Source: Mucilaginibacter lacusdianchii (lineage in GTDB: Bacteria; Bacteroidota; Bacteroidia; Sphingobacteriales; Sphingobacteriaceae). From it: a stretch of 64,000 bases of DNA. Position numbers and translations under genes: made by a program. Where the stretch lies: positions 62,001 to 126,000 of the forward strand of contig NZ_WSRW01000003.1 in NCBI RefSeq assembly GCF_009770985.1, given 5' to 3'. Below the pieces are notes generated by a model. The model did not search any database. It was not told where the DNA came from and was given only the letters and a program-made list of their open reading frames with translations. Shown in pieces: positions 55,713-63,404 of this stretch (its first letter is position 1; every line of letters begins with the position of its first letter).

Positions 55713-56276
55713 ATGGAACAGGTGCTCCGAAATCAAATTGAAAAAATAGTAAAGCTAACAGATGAGGAGTTTCAGTTTGTACTATCGCATTTTACGGTAC
55801 GCACTTACCGTAAGCATCAGTATTTGGTACAGGCAGGTGATCCGGCGCCACATGATCATTTTGTAGTTAAAGGCTTGCTGAAATCTTTTTATGTTGATGA
55901 CGCTGGCAAAACGCATATCATGCAGTTTGCCATGGAAGATTGGTGGATATCCGACCCACAGGCTTTTCATAATCAAACCTTGGCTACGCTGAACATAGAT
56001 TGCATAGAAGATACGCAAGTGCTTTACATATCTTATGATAACCGCGAAAAGCTATGCGCCCGTATGCAAAAAATGGAATACTTTTTTCTGAAAAAGACGG
56101 CGGCAGGCTATGTGGCTTTGCAGCGACGGATATTGTCGCTCATGAGTCAAACAGCTGAGGAGCGTTATCAGCAGTTTATTGCGCTTTACCCGTCATTATT
56201 GCAGCGTTTGCCCAAAAGCCTTATTGCTTCTTATCTGGGCATTACCAGAGAAACGCTAAGCCGCTTACCTGTATAG
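55713..56276 (+). CDS. Crp/Fnr-family transcriptional regulator
   Basis: From the ATG at 55713 (187 residues) the protein has a cyclic-nucleotide-binding-type beta roll (about 25-110) with L-V-Q-A-G-D-P-A-P-H-D-H-F-V-V-K-G. A dimer helix and a C-terminal helix-turn-helix (I-A-S-Y-L-G-I-T-R-E-T-L-S-R) follow. The end is abrupt, L-S-R-L-P-V, a few residues shorter than usual, but the recognition helix is complete. No Fe-S-binding Cys set is evident. It lies before a reductase gene on the same strand, with a matching palindrome in between, and probably controls it. An ATG eight codons upstream is an alternative start. Confidence 0.88.
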   Translation: MEQVLRNQIEKIVKLTDEEFQFVLSHFTVRTYRKHQYLVQAGDPAPHDHFVVKGLLKSFYVDDAGKTHIMQFAMEDWWISDPQAFHNQTLATLNIDCIEDTQVLYISYDNREKLCARMQKMEYFFLKKTAAGYVALQRRILSLMSQTAEERYQQFIALYPSLLQRLPKSLIASYLGITRETLSRLPV

Positions 56277-56287
56277 TAGCGTGACCT

Positions 56288-56312
56288 GTATCACACATAT
56301 TTTGTGCGATAC
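56288..56312. promoter_or_regulatory. Candidate Crp/Fnr operator upstream of the reductase gene
   Basis: An inverted repeat of ten bases per arm (56288-56297 G-T-A-T-C-A-C-A-C-A; 56303-56312 T-G-T-G-C-G-A-T-A-C), nine matching, has a 5-base spacer. It lies between the regulator gene and its neighbour, as expected for a site of this regulator. The T-C-A-C-A/T-G-T-G core recalls Crp-type half-sites. Confidence 0.6.
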
Positions 56313-56399
56313 ATCCTTTGCCAGCTATTAGGCCATGTTCAAATTTGCAGCTTTAATAAATTATCAAACAAAATAATTTTATAAATGCTCAGTTTGAAT

Positions 56400-57467
56400 A
56401 TGGAAAAGATAGCATTAGTAGTAGGGGCAAGCGGCATTACCGGCAGCAACCTTGCCGAAAAGCTGATTGCCCAGGGATGGACAACTTACGGATTGGCCCG
56501 AAATCCCAATACAGAAATAAATAATCTATTGCCGGTTTCAGCAGATTTATTAAATACCAGCAGCTTAAATACGGCATTGGCTGATATTGCGCCTACACAT
56601 GTATTTATCACCAGTTGGATGCGTAACGAAACAGAGGCTGAAAATATTCGGGTAAATAGTTTAATGGTGCGTAACCTGTTGGATGTGCTGTCGGCCAAAA
56701 AATCTGTGCAGCATGTAGCTTTGGTTACCGGGCTTAAACATTATTTAGGTCCGTTTGAGGCTTATGCCAAAGCCGGAACATTGCCGGTAACGCCGGTACG
56801 CGAGGAGCATCCCCGTTTGGAAATTGAAAATTTTTATTATGCGCAGGAAGACGAGGTGTATGCGGCTGCCGAACGAAATGGTTTTGCCTGGAGCATACAC
56901 CGTCCGCACACGGTAATTGGCAAAGCGGTAGGCAATATGATGAATATGGGTACCACCTTGGCAGTATATGCCAGCATATGCAAAGAAACCGGCAGGCCAT
57001 TTCATTTTCCCGGCTCCGGCGCACAATGGAACGGGCTTTCTGATGTTACCGACGCTCGTATACTAGCCGAACAGCTAATATGGGCATCAACCACTGATGC
57101 CGCGCATAACCACGCATTCAATATTACCAACGGAGAAGTGTTTAGATGGAACTGGCTATGGTATAAATTGGCCGACTGGTTTGGTGTGGAAGCCACCGGT
57201 TTTGACGGCACCATTCATTCACTGGAAACCGAGATGGCTAATGATGGCCCGCTATGGAAAGAAATCGCTATAAAGCATAACTTAAAAGAGTATGATTTAA
57301 ACAGGCTGGCGTCGGCCTGGCACACCGATTTAGATTTAGGGCGGCCTATTGAAGTAATGACAGATATGTCTAAAAGCCGTAAGTTAGGTTTTACCGCCTA
57401 TCAGGATACCCGCGAATCGTTTTTTGATTTGTTTGAGAAGTTAAGGGAAGAGCGGTTAATTCCATAA
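56400..57467 (+). CDS. SDR-family oxidoreductase, PRISE-like (progesterone 5-beta-reductase type)
   Basis: The ATG at 56400 (355 residues) places the Rossmann motif V-V-G-A-S-G-I-T-G-S at residues 7-16. V-T-G-L-K-H-Y-L-G-P-F-E and N-F-Y-Y-A-Q-E-D match the PRISE group of extended SDRs. These reduce activated C=C bonds with NADPH and use Tyr and Lys; here the Tyr of N-F-Y-Y is a likely catalytic residue. R-P-H-T-V-I-G follows. Bacterial homologues have unknown substrates. It is downstream of the Crp/Fnr gene and is ended by a strong terminator. Confidence 0.88.
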   Translation: MEKIALVVGASGITGSNLAEKLIAQGWTTYGLARNPNTEINNLLPVSADLLNTSSLNTALADIAPTHVFITSWMRNETEAENIRVNSLMVRNLLDVLSAKKSVQHVALVTGLKHYLGPFEAYAKAGTLPVTPVREEHPRLEIENFYYAQEDEVYAAAERNGFAWSIHRPHTVIGKAVGNMMNMGTTLAVYASICKETGRPFHFPGSGAQWNGLSDVTDARILAEQLIWASTTDAAHNHAFNITNGEVFRWNWLWYKLADWFGVEATGFDGTIHSLETEMANDGPLWKEIAIKHNLKEYDLNRLASAWHTDLDLGRPIEVMTDMSKSRKLGFTAYQDTRESFFDLFEKLREERLIP

Positions 57468-57473
57468 ATATTT

Positions 57474-57510
57474 ATGTGTGAAGCGGCAAAACAAAAGCCG
57501 CTTCACACAT
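57474..57510 (+). terminator. Terminator of the PRISE-like gene
   Basis: A perfect 14-bp stem (57474-57487 with 57497-57510) and a 9-base A-rich loop lie 7 bases after the stop codon. A T-run is weak, but the stem is strong. Confidence 0.8.
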
Positions 57511-57708
57511 CCATTTATCCATTAAGCATATCTTGCAAGCATCCGCATTTTGGCTACATATAGCTATAAATAGAATTCGCTTTACAATATGCACTTCTTC
57601 ATTAATGAATATGCATTGTTAATTGCTTTGTAGTAGTAATTTGCTAATAGTTAACATGTTGTTGTTTTTGTGATAGGCTGTGTTTAACTTTAAGTAAACT
57701 TATCGCAT

Positions 57709-58857
57709 ATGTCAGCTTGGGGACCTTTACAGCAACGCTACGAAACTGTCCGGCCGCGAAAGATACTAGCCTTGGATGGGGGCGGTATACGGGGCATCCT
57801 TACGCTCGAAATTCTGGCAGCTATAGAAAGCCAGTTAAAAGCCAAGCTAAACCAAGATGATAGCTTCCGGCTTTCAGATTACTTTGATTATATAGGTGGT
57901 ACCAGCACGGGTGCTATCATTGCAGCAGGCTTGTCGTTGGGGATGTCGGTACAGCAGTTGATTTCATTTTATGAAACCAAAGGCGAAGCCATGTTCGACA
58001 AAGCTTTTCTGCTTGAAAAAGTGAAGTACTTTTATCATGATGGCCCTTTACTTAATGAGTTAAAAGCAACCTTCGGATCGGGCAGTATTGATTTGCGGAC
58101 AGGTGTTTTCAAAACCTTGCTTTTAGTAGTCACCATGAACCGCTCAACGGATTCGCCCTGGCCAATCAGCAATAACCCGATGGGGTATTACAATAACGCT
58201 CAAAGGCCCGATTGTAATTTACAAATACCCCTTTACCAATTGGTAAGGGCCAGTACAGCAGCACCTGCTTATTTTAAGCCGGAAACTTTGCAATGGAATC
58301 CGGATGATCCTGATAAAACCTTTGTTTTTGTAGATGGTGGCGTTACGCCTTATAACAATCCAGCTTTTTTGATGTACCGTATGGCTACGCAATCAGCTTA
58401 CGGGCTAAATTGGCAAACGGGCGAACGCAATTTATTAATTGTATCGGTTGGAACAGGTTCGGCAGCATCCACAGGCGTTTATGACAACATCTTGGAAACA
58501 CTAAAAGAACTGCCCGGCAATTTGATGTATGCCATGCAGGTAGATCAAGACATTAATTGCCGTACGGTTGGACGCTGTATTTACGGCGCACCGATAGACC
58601 GCGAACTGCACGACATGATACCCATGGATGCAGCAGGTAATGTGTTAAATATTGATACTGATGCCAACCGGCATTTTTCATACTTGCGCTACAATGCCGA
58701 TTTAAGTGTAGAAGGACTAACCGCACTTGGACTAAGCCATATCAATTCTGATAAAATAAGAGAAATGGATTCTGTAAAAAATATACGACAGTTGCGGGAA
58801 GTTGGACAAAAAGCAGCGGCTCAGGTAAATGTAGCCAAGCATTTCGCTTCGTTTTAA
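57709..58857 (+). CDS. Patatin-like phospholipase
   Basis: The 382-residue protein has the full patatin catalytic set. The oxyanion-hole loop is D-G-G-G-I-R-G (23-29), the nucleophile is Ser66 in G-T-S-T-G, and the dyad Asp209 is in V-D-G-G-V-T-P-Y-N-N-P. No signal peptide or membrane helix is present, so it should act on lipids from inside the cell. Relatives include CBASS effectors (CapV) that destroy the inner membrane, but also housekeeping lipases. It forms a pair with the SLOG-like gene 16 bases downstream. No cyclase gene is nearby, so it is not a standard CBASS operon. Confidence 0.93.
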   Translation: MSAWGPLQQRYETVRPRKILALDGGGIRGILTLEILAAIESQLKAKLNQDDSFRLSDYFDYIGGTSTGAIIAAGLSLGMSVQQLISFYETKGEAMFDKAFLLEKVKYFYHDGPLLNELKATFGSGSIDLRTGVFKTLLLVVTMNRSTDSPWPISNNPMGYYNNAQRPDCNLQIPLYQLVRASTAAPAYFKPETLQWNPDDPDKTFVFVDGGVTPYNNPAFLMYRMATQSAYGLNWQTGERNLLIVSVGTGSAASTGVYDNILETLKELPGNLMYAMQVDQDINCRTVGRCIYGAPIDRELHDMIPMDAAGNVLNIDTDANRHFSYLRYNADLSVEGLTALGLSHINSDKIREMDSVKNIRQLREVGQKAAAQVNVAKHFASF

Positions 58858-58873
58858 AACGCTACTTTGCGGA

Positions 58874-59428
58874 ATGAAACATTATCTGCTTTTTACAGGC
58901 CATATGATAGATAAGGATGGACGAAGTGAAAAGCGTTTTCCACAGGATAAAGAAATATCAGCAAAAGAGAAAATTAAGCAGGTATTAGTTGATATATCAG
59001 CTACCATTCACGGGCCATTTGCGGGCATTGCCGGTGGTGCCTGTGGCGGGGATATTCTTTTTCATGAGTGCTGTGCAGAACTGGGTATTCCGTCAAAAAT
59101 GTATCTGGCCTTGCCGCCCAACGAATTTAAAATCACCTCGGTTTCATTTGCAGGCAAAGATTGGAGCGAACGATTTGACAGTTTAATACATCAATTACCA
59201 GTTGTAGTACTGCCAGATAACGTATATGCTGGTGAAGGCTACAATATCTGGCAGCGTGCAAATTTGTGGATGCTTGATGCAGCACTTCAAAACGGTCGCG
59301 TTAACATGACACTGATCGTTTTATGGGATGGCAGCCCCAGCAATGCTGAAGGCGGCGCAGCACACATGGTAGAAATTGCAAAATTGCAAAGGCTGACTAT
59401 AGCACACATAAATACGGCTTTGCTTTGA
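58874..59428 (+). CDS. SLOG/Rossmann-like protein of unknown function
   Basis: The 184-residue protein begins Y-L-L-F-T-G-H-M-I-D with a downstream R-F-P (residues 4-24). G-I-A-G-G-A-C-G-G-D-I-L-F-H-E (about 52-66) follows, a Gly-rich nucleotide-binding-like turn of the LOG/SLOG superfamily. Then come L-A-L-P-P-N-E-F and a C-terminal strand L-I-V-L-W-D-G. The head motif G-H-M-I-D-x-x-x-R-x-x-x-R-F-P also occurs, as I recall, in large regulatory proteins with helical-repeat domains. SLOG domains are thought to sense or process nucleotides. With the patatin gene just upstream, it may activate or restrain that enzyme. No export signal. Confidence 0.7.
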   Translation: MKHYLLFTGHMIDKDGRSEKRFPQDKEISAKEKIKQVLVDISATIHGPFAGIAGGACGGDILFHECCAELGIPSKMYLALPPNEFKITSVSFAGKDWSERFDSLIHQLPVVVLPDNVYAGEGYNIWQRANLWMLDAALQNGRVNMTLIVLWDGSPSNAEGGAAHMVEIAKLQRLTIAHINTALL

Positions 59429-59457
59429 TGCTTAAACCCCCAACTTGTCAGCCATTG

Positions 59458-60360
59458 CTATTGTCCTGGCTTTAAATTAAGGAGCGAGTTATGCATCCAG
59501 CCAATGATTTTAATGCTGCGTACTTTGCCGCTTTGTTTTTGTAAAACCTCGTTTTGGCTGTTTACCAGATAAACTTTACACCACTGCCCGTTGGTTTCGA
59601 TCAAGCCAACTTCATATCCTGCACCAAGCTTTTTAATAATAGGCGAGTTGGTAGATGATCCGTTGCGGAAGTTTGTTCCATCGGTGTTTACCACGTAAAC
59701 TTTGCCGGTATTATTAACGCTTCCAAATACCTGTTTCTTAAATTCATTCCACGGAAAAGCCGGACCCGGATCGGGTTTGCGCGCCGGTGAAATATCATCA
59801 TGCCCAATGGCTGTTATCAGGTGATAGGTATTAAACAACTCCTTACATAATTTATATAGTGCCTGTAACTGAGCATCAGGGAAAATATGCCAGAAATGGT
59901 TATCCCGGCCTGTCCAGAACTTATGTTTATGCTCAAGTTTCACAAACTTTTGAGCATCTGTTGCAGGGTAAGTTTTAAAACCACTGTCGGTACTTCTTCT
60001 AAAGCTGCCGTCGGTAAGCCTTTCGGCAAAGCCGGGGTTTACAATTTCTATCCCTATGGCATGAAAGTTTAGGTTGTCGGTGCCATCCCATGTGCTAGTG
60101 CCTGCATGGTTGGCGCGCCGGTTAAAAGGAATAAGTTGTGTAATGGAGCCATCATAATCAAGCACGATGTGTGCCGCAATTTTATCAGGGTTGTTGCGGG
60201 TGTCCATGAACCAGTTAATAGCAGACGATGCTGTATCTGTTGCTGTGTAATGGATGATTACGTAATCAGGATCTATCAAATCCCTTACATTGCCCGATTT
60301 GGAGATTTTAATTTTGTCATCGGCACCATCAGGCACCAGCCAGTGATTTTGAATTTTCAT
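59458..60360 (-). CDS. N-acetylmuramoyl-L-alanine amidase with SH3-type domain, no signal peptide
   Basis: This 300-residue protein has an Amidase_2 (PGRP/AmpD-like) zinc domain (about 5-210). Ligands are H37 in I-I-H-Y-T-A, H187 in G-H-D-D-I-S-P and D197 in P-D-P-G-P. An SH3-like domain (about 219-290) follows with N-F-R-N-G-S-S-T-N-S-P. It cleaves the bond between muramic acid and the peptide stem. The N-terminus is polar with no signal peptide, so it stays cytosolic unless exported by another route. It is 20 bases downstream of the NDT-like gene and convergent with the SLOG-like gene. A phage-type endolysin or AmpD-like recycling enzyme are alternatives. Confidence 0.9.
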   Translation of the reverse strand: MKIQNHWLVPDGADDKIKISKSGNVRDLIDPDYVIIHYTATDTASSAINWFMDTRNNPDKIAAHIVLDYDGSITQLIPFNRRANHAGTSTWDGTDNLNFHAIGIEIVNPGFAERLTDGSFRRSTDSGFKTYPATDAQKFVKLEHKHKFWTGRDNHFWHIFPDAQLQALYKLCKELFNTYHLITAIGHDDISPARKPDPGPAFPWNEFKKQVFGSVNNTGKVYVVNTDGTNFRNGSSTNSPIIKKLGAGYEVGLIETNGQWCKVYLVNSQNEVLQKQSGKVRSIKIIGWMHNSLLNLKPGQ

Positions 60361-60380
60361 GTTATAAGGTTTAGCGTATT

Positions 60381-61811
60381 TTAAGCTATCAGAGCCCGTG
60401 GCGGATTTAACAAATATTCGTAAGCCGCCATAATGGGTTTAAGTTTGCTGAGTTGTTGATCAAACTTTTTGATGATTAAGCCATCGGTATCCAGCGTTTT
60501 GGCCTGGTCATAAGCCTGTTGAAAGTTTTCCATTTGGCTTAATCCAAAGTAAGCCTCTGCCTTGTTTACCAAAATCCAGATTTGTTGCTCCTTTAACGTT
60601 TTTTCCTGCGATGCTTTAATCTGATCGTCAAGCAAAATAGCTTGCTGTTGATTATGAGCGGTTTGGGTAACTGTAATCCAATCTTCTTCACACATTCTAA
60701 TCACTTCATGCCTTATTCGCTTGGCCCAAACCATATCGGCAATTTTTTCCTGCTCGGTGTCATATACATCAGAAGCTGCACGTGCGTTCAGTAAAAAAGC
60801 CAGGTTTACCGCTTGGTAACGTGATGTTAATAAATAGTAACTACGGGCTGCATAACTGATGGCTTTTTGAAGATGCTCACTTTTTAACGTGTTAAAAAAA
60901 AGCCTCTTTTCAATTTTTGCTGCTAGCGCAACGGTTTCAGGATCATTAGTGTCTTTTAAATCAAGCTCCGCTAAGATATTTATAGCTTTGTTTAGTGCAG
61001 TTGTTTCATCTGGCTGTTTACTTTGAAAGGTAGCTAAAGCTAAACGCTGAATGATATAGGCAGTGTTAGACATAATCTGGTCTTCACAGCCTTGTTTAAG
61101 AATTTGATAAGCCGCATTATAAAAAGTTGTAGCGGCAACAAATTGCTCGCTGTTAAGCGCAGTTTCGCCTTGCTTTATCAGTGTAGATATGGTTTGCAGT
61201 GCTGCATCATCATTTTGTTGAGCAATCACATTAGCCAGGTTTTCCTTGCTTTCGTTAACGGCTTTATTTACTTTTTGGGCCAGTTCATCTGCTTCCTTTC
61301 TTAACGATGGGGGAATTAATAGATCGTAAAAAGTGTAAACCGGGCTATCCGTATCCGGATCAGATCTTTGTAGCAAAGCGTCCAGCATTTCACCTAAAAG
61401 TTTCTGAAACCTCAATACTTCGTAGTAATCTATATTAAGACCAAGATGGGTATATTTTGTAATTAAAATGTGATTTAAATCGAAGGGATAAGATAAGTGA
61501 TCTTCACTGATGACGATAGTAGTATACGGGCGTAAAGCATGCCTGATTCCTAATTCATAACATGCGTTTGGATTGGCGGTTGATATATCTGCAATAACAA
61601 TATCAGCTGTAAACAATTGCTCATACATTACCTTGTCTATAACCCCTGCGTGCCTTATCTCATCGGCTCGTACACAAAGCAGGTTTTTGCTTTCTACAAC
61701 AGGTTTAATCAGCGCATGATAGGTATAATCCAAATCGAGCTTGCGCCCGGTAGCAAAATCGGTTTTTAAACCAAATCCCATTACAACAAAGCACGACTTC
61801 TGATTTTCCAT
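60381..61811 (-). CDS. Nucleoside-deoxyribosyltransferase-like protein with helical repeats
   Basis: The 476-residue protein starts with an NDT/SLOG-like Rossmann domain (about 5-150). It shows C-F-V-V-M-G-F-G, A-D-I-V-I-A-D-I-S-T-A-N-P-N-A-C-Y-E-L-G-I-R-H and T-I-V-I-S-E, the pattern of nucleotide-base-processing sensor domains. Residues about 160-476 are all helical with TPR-like pairs. V-N-L-A-F-L-L-N-A-R-A and I-W-I-L-V-N-K-A-E-A-Y-F-G-L resemble the TPR-S/DUF4071 (TRAFs-binding) region known from predicted conflict systems. No membrane helix. It is the first gene of the pair with the amidase, so it may regulate it. Function remains unproven. Confidence 0.8.
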   Translation of the reverse strand: MENQKSCFVVMGFGLKTDFATGRKLDLDYTYHALIKPVVESKNLLCVRADEIRHAGVIDKVMYEQLFTADIVIADISTANPNACYELGIRHALRPYTTIVISEDHLSYPFDLNHILITKYTHLGLNIDYYEVLRFQKLLGEMLDALLQRSDPDTDSPVYTFYDLLIPPSLRKEADELAQKVNKAVNESKENLANVIAQQNDDAALQTISTLIKQGETALNSEQFVAATTFYNAAYQILKQGCEDQIMSNTAYIIQRLALATFQSKQPDETTALNKAINILAELDLKDTNDPETVALAAKIEKRLFFNTLKSEHLQKAISYAARSYYLLTSRYQAVNLAFLLNARAASDVYDTEQEKIADMVWAKRIRHEVIRMCEEDWITVTQTAHNQQQAILLDDQIKASQEKTLKEQQIWILVNKAEAYFGLSQMENFQQAYDQAKTLDTDGLIIKKFDQQLSKLKPIMAAYEYLLNPPRALIA

Positions 61812-62182
61812 ACCGAAAGTGGTTATTGCTTATATAAAGCTATATGATATAAAATTAATTAGCAAGTGTATCTTGTTGATTTTGAGAATATTTATGGTTT
61901 ATTGATTAATAATGTGCAAATAAGTTTCTGGGAATGTTTAACTAATAATGTTTCCGGTTTGACGATGGGTTAAAGTACCTATCAGTTAAAGTATAACTTA
62001 ATTATTACATAGCTTATGCGCTGTATTAGGTAAGATTTACTAGCTTAAAGAAATTAGTTAATGCAATTTTTAAAAAGTTGCATTTTTTTGGTGAAATGAG
62101 TTGAATCTTTTTAAAAAATTAAAAAAGTTTGCTTGTTTATCAGAAAAAAACTAAATATGTAAATCTTTAATTCTCTTAACCA
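61812..62182. other. A/T-rich divergent region, no ORF
   Basis: These 371 bases separate the NDT-like gene from the ROK regulator. They are strongly A/T-rich with long A- and T-runs near 62060-62160 and no convincing ORF or hairpin. Both promoters should lie here. Confidence 0.35.
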
Positions 62183-63394
62183 ATGCCCCAAAATATATCT
62201 GCTTTAGTTACCAATGCTAACGCAATTAAGTGTTTGTATTACAATGAGGCTTTATCAAGCTCTGATATCAGCGGTTATATTGGGAAAAGTATCCCTCATG
62301 CTATCAAAGTACTAAATGAGCTTATTAAAGAAGGGTATGTTATTGAAAAAGGGTATGCTAGTTCAAGCGGTGGTCGTAAGCCTTTGCAATATTCGCTCAT
62401 ACCAGATACACATTACATTGTATCAGTAGCCATCAGCCAGTTTTATATTCAAATTGGCATGCTGGATATGAACAACCGGTTTGTTACCGAAATTGTACAG
62501 CATGAATTTAAATTGTACGATTTGCAAGCAGAAGAGCTTGCTGCTGAGATTGAAAAGTTTATAACGCAGGCCGGTTTTGAAAAAAATAAAATATTAGGCA
62601 TAGGGGTTACCATGCCCGGATTTATCGATCCGGTTAAAGGTATCAATTATACCCATTTGGAGTGCAAAGACCAATCTTTGGTTGAATACCTTCAGCAAGC
62701 CGTTTCCCTTCCGGTTTTCATTGAAAACGACTCAACCGCCATAGCATTGGGCGAACAGAAATTTGGGGCCGCTATGTATCAGGATGATGCCATGGTTATT
62801 AACCTGGGTTGGGGTATTGGATTAGGCATGATAGTAAATGGTAAAATTTTTAGAGGCCATAGTGGGCTGGCCGGCGAATTCAGCCATATTCCGCTGGTTA
62901 AAAACGGTAAGCTTTGTAAATGCGGTAAGCACGGCTGTTTAGAAACCGAGGCTTCGCTCATTGCTATTATTTCTAAAGCAGCGGATGAAATAAGGCAGGG
63001 GCAAAGCAGTAGCCTGGCTAATTACCCTTCAATAGACGCTGATGCTATTATAGAAGAGGCTATTAAAGGCGACGTGCTTTCAGTAAAACTGATTTCTGAA
63101 GCGGCCTATCACGTAGGGCAGTGTTTAGCCATTCTAATTCATATCATGAACCCGGCTACCATAATTTTTAGTGGTAAAGCAAGCGTGATTGGCCGGTTGT
63201 GGATGGCGCCTATGCAACAGGCTATTAATGAGCATTGTATACCGCGCCTGGCAGCTTACACCGAACTGGTAATATCAAGTCTTGCCAGCAACGCTCAGCT
63301 GATAGGAGGGGCCGTACTGGTAGTAGAGAATATTGGGAAAGTGCTGGAAGATAAGATGGAGGCTTTAAACAAAGAAATTAATATCAATCAATAA
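62183..63394 (+). CDS. ROK-family transcriptional regulator / sugar kinase-like
   Basis: The 403-residue protein has an N-terminal winged helix (about 10-70) with L-S-S-S-D-I-S-G-Y-I-G-K-S and S-S-S-G-G-R-K-P-L. A ROK sugar-binding fold follows with G-I-G-V-T-M-P-G-F-I-D (about 139-149), I-E-N-D-S-T-A-I-A-L-G-E, G-W-G-I-G-L-G and the zinc motif C-x-C-G-K-H-G-C-L-E (Cys245, 247, 252). The presence of the HTH makes it a NagC/XylR-type repressor rather than a kinase alone. It lies 10 bases before the fucosidase gene, so it probably controls that operon in response to a sugar. Confidence 0.92.
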   Translation: MPQNISALVTNANAIKCLYYNEALSSSDISGYIGKSIPHAIKVLNELIKEGYVIEKGYASSSGGRKPLQYSLIPDTHYIVSVAISQFYIQIGMLDMNNRFVTEIVQHEFKLYDLQAEELAAEIEKFITQAGFEKNKILGIGVTMPGFIDPVKGINYTHLECKDQSLVEYLQQAVSLPVFIENDSTAIALGEQKFGAAMYQDDAMVINLGWGIGLGMIVNGKIFRGHSGLAGEFSHIPLVKNGKLCKCGKHGCLETEASLIAIISKAADEIRQGQSSSLANYPSIDADAIIEEAIKGDVLSVKLISEAAYHVGQCLAILIHIMNPATIIFSGKASVIGRLWMAPMQQAINEHCIPRLAAYTELVISSLASNAQLIGGAVLVVENIGKVLEDKMEALNKEININQ

Positions 63395-63404
63395 TACAAA
63401 CCGG

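Noticed and set aside
57709..59428. Standard CBASS operon
   Set aside because: A patatin is present, but there is no CD-NTase cyclase or Cap2/Cap3-type gene in the neighbourhood.
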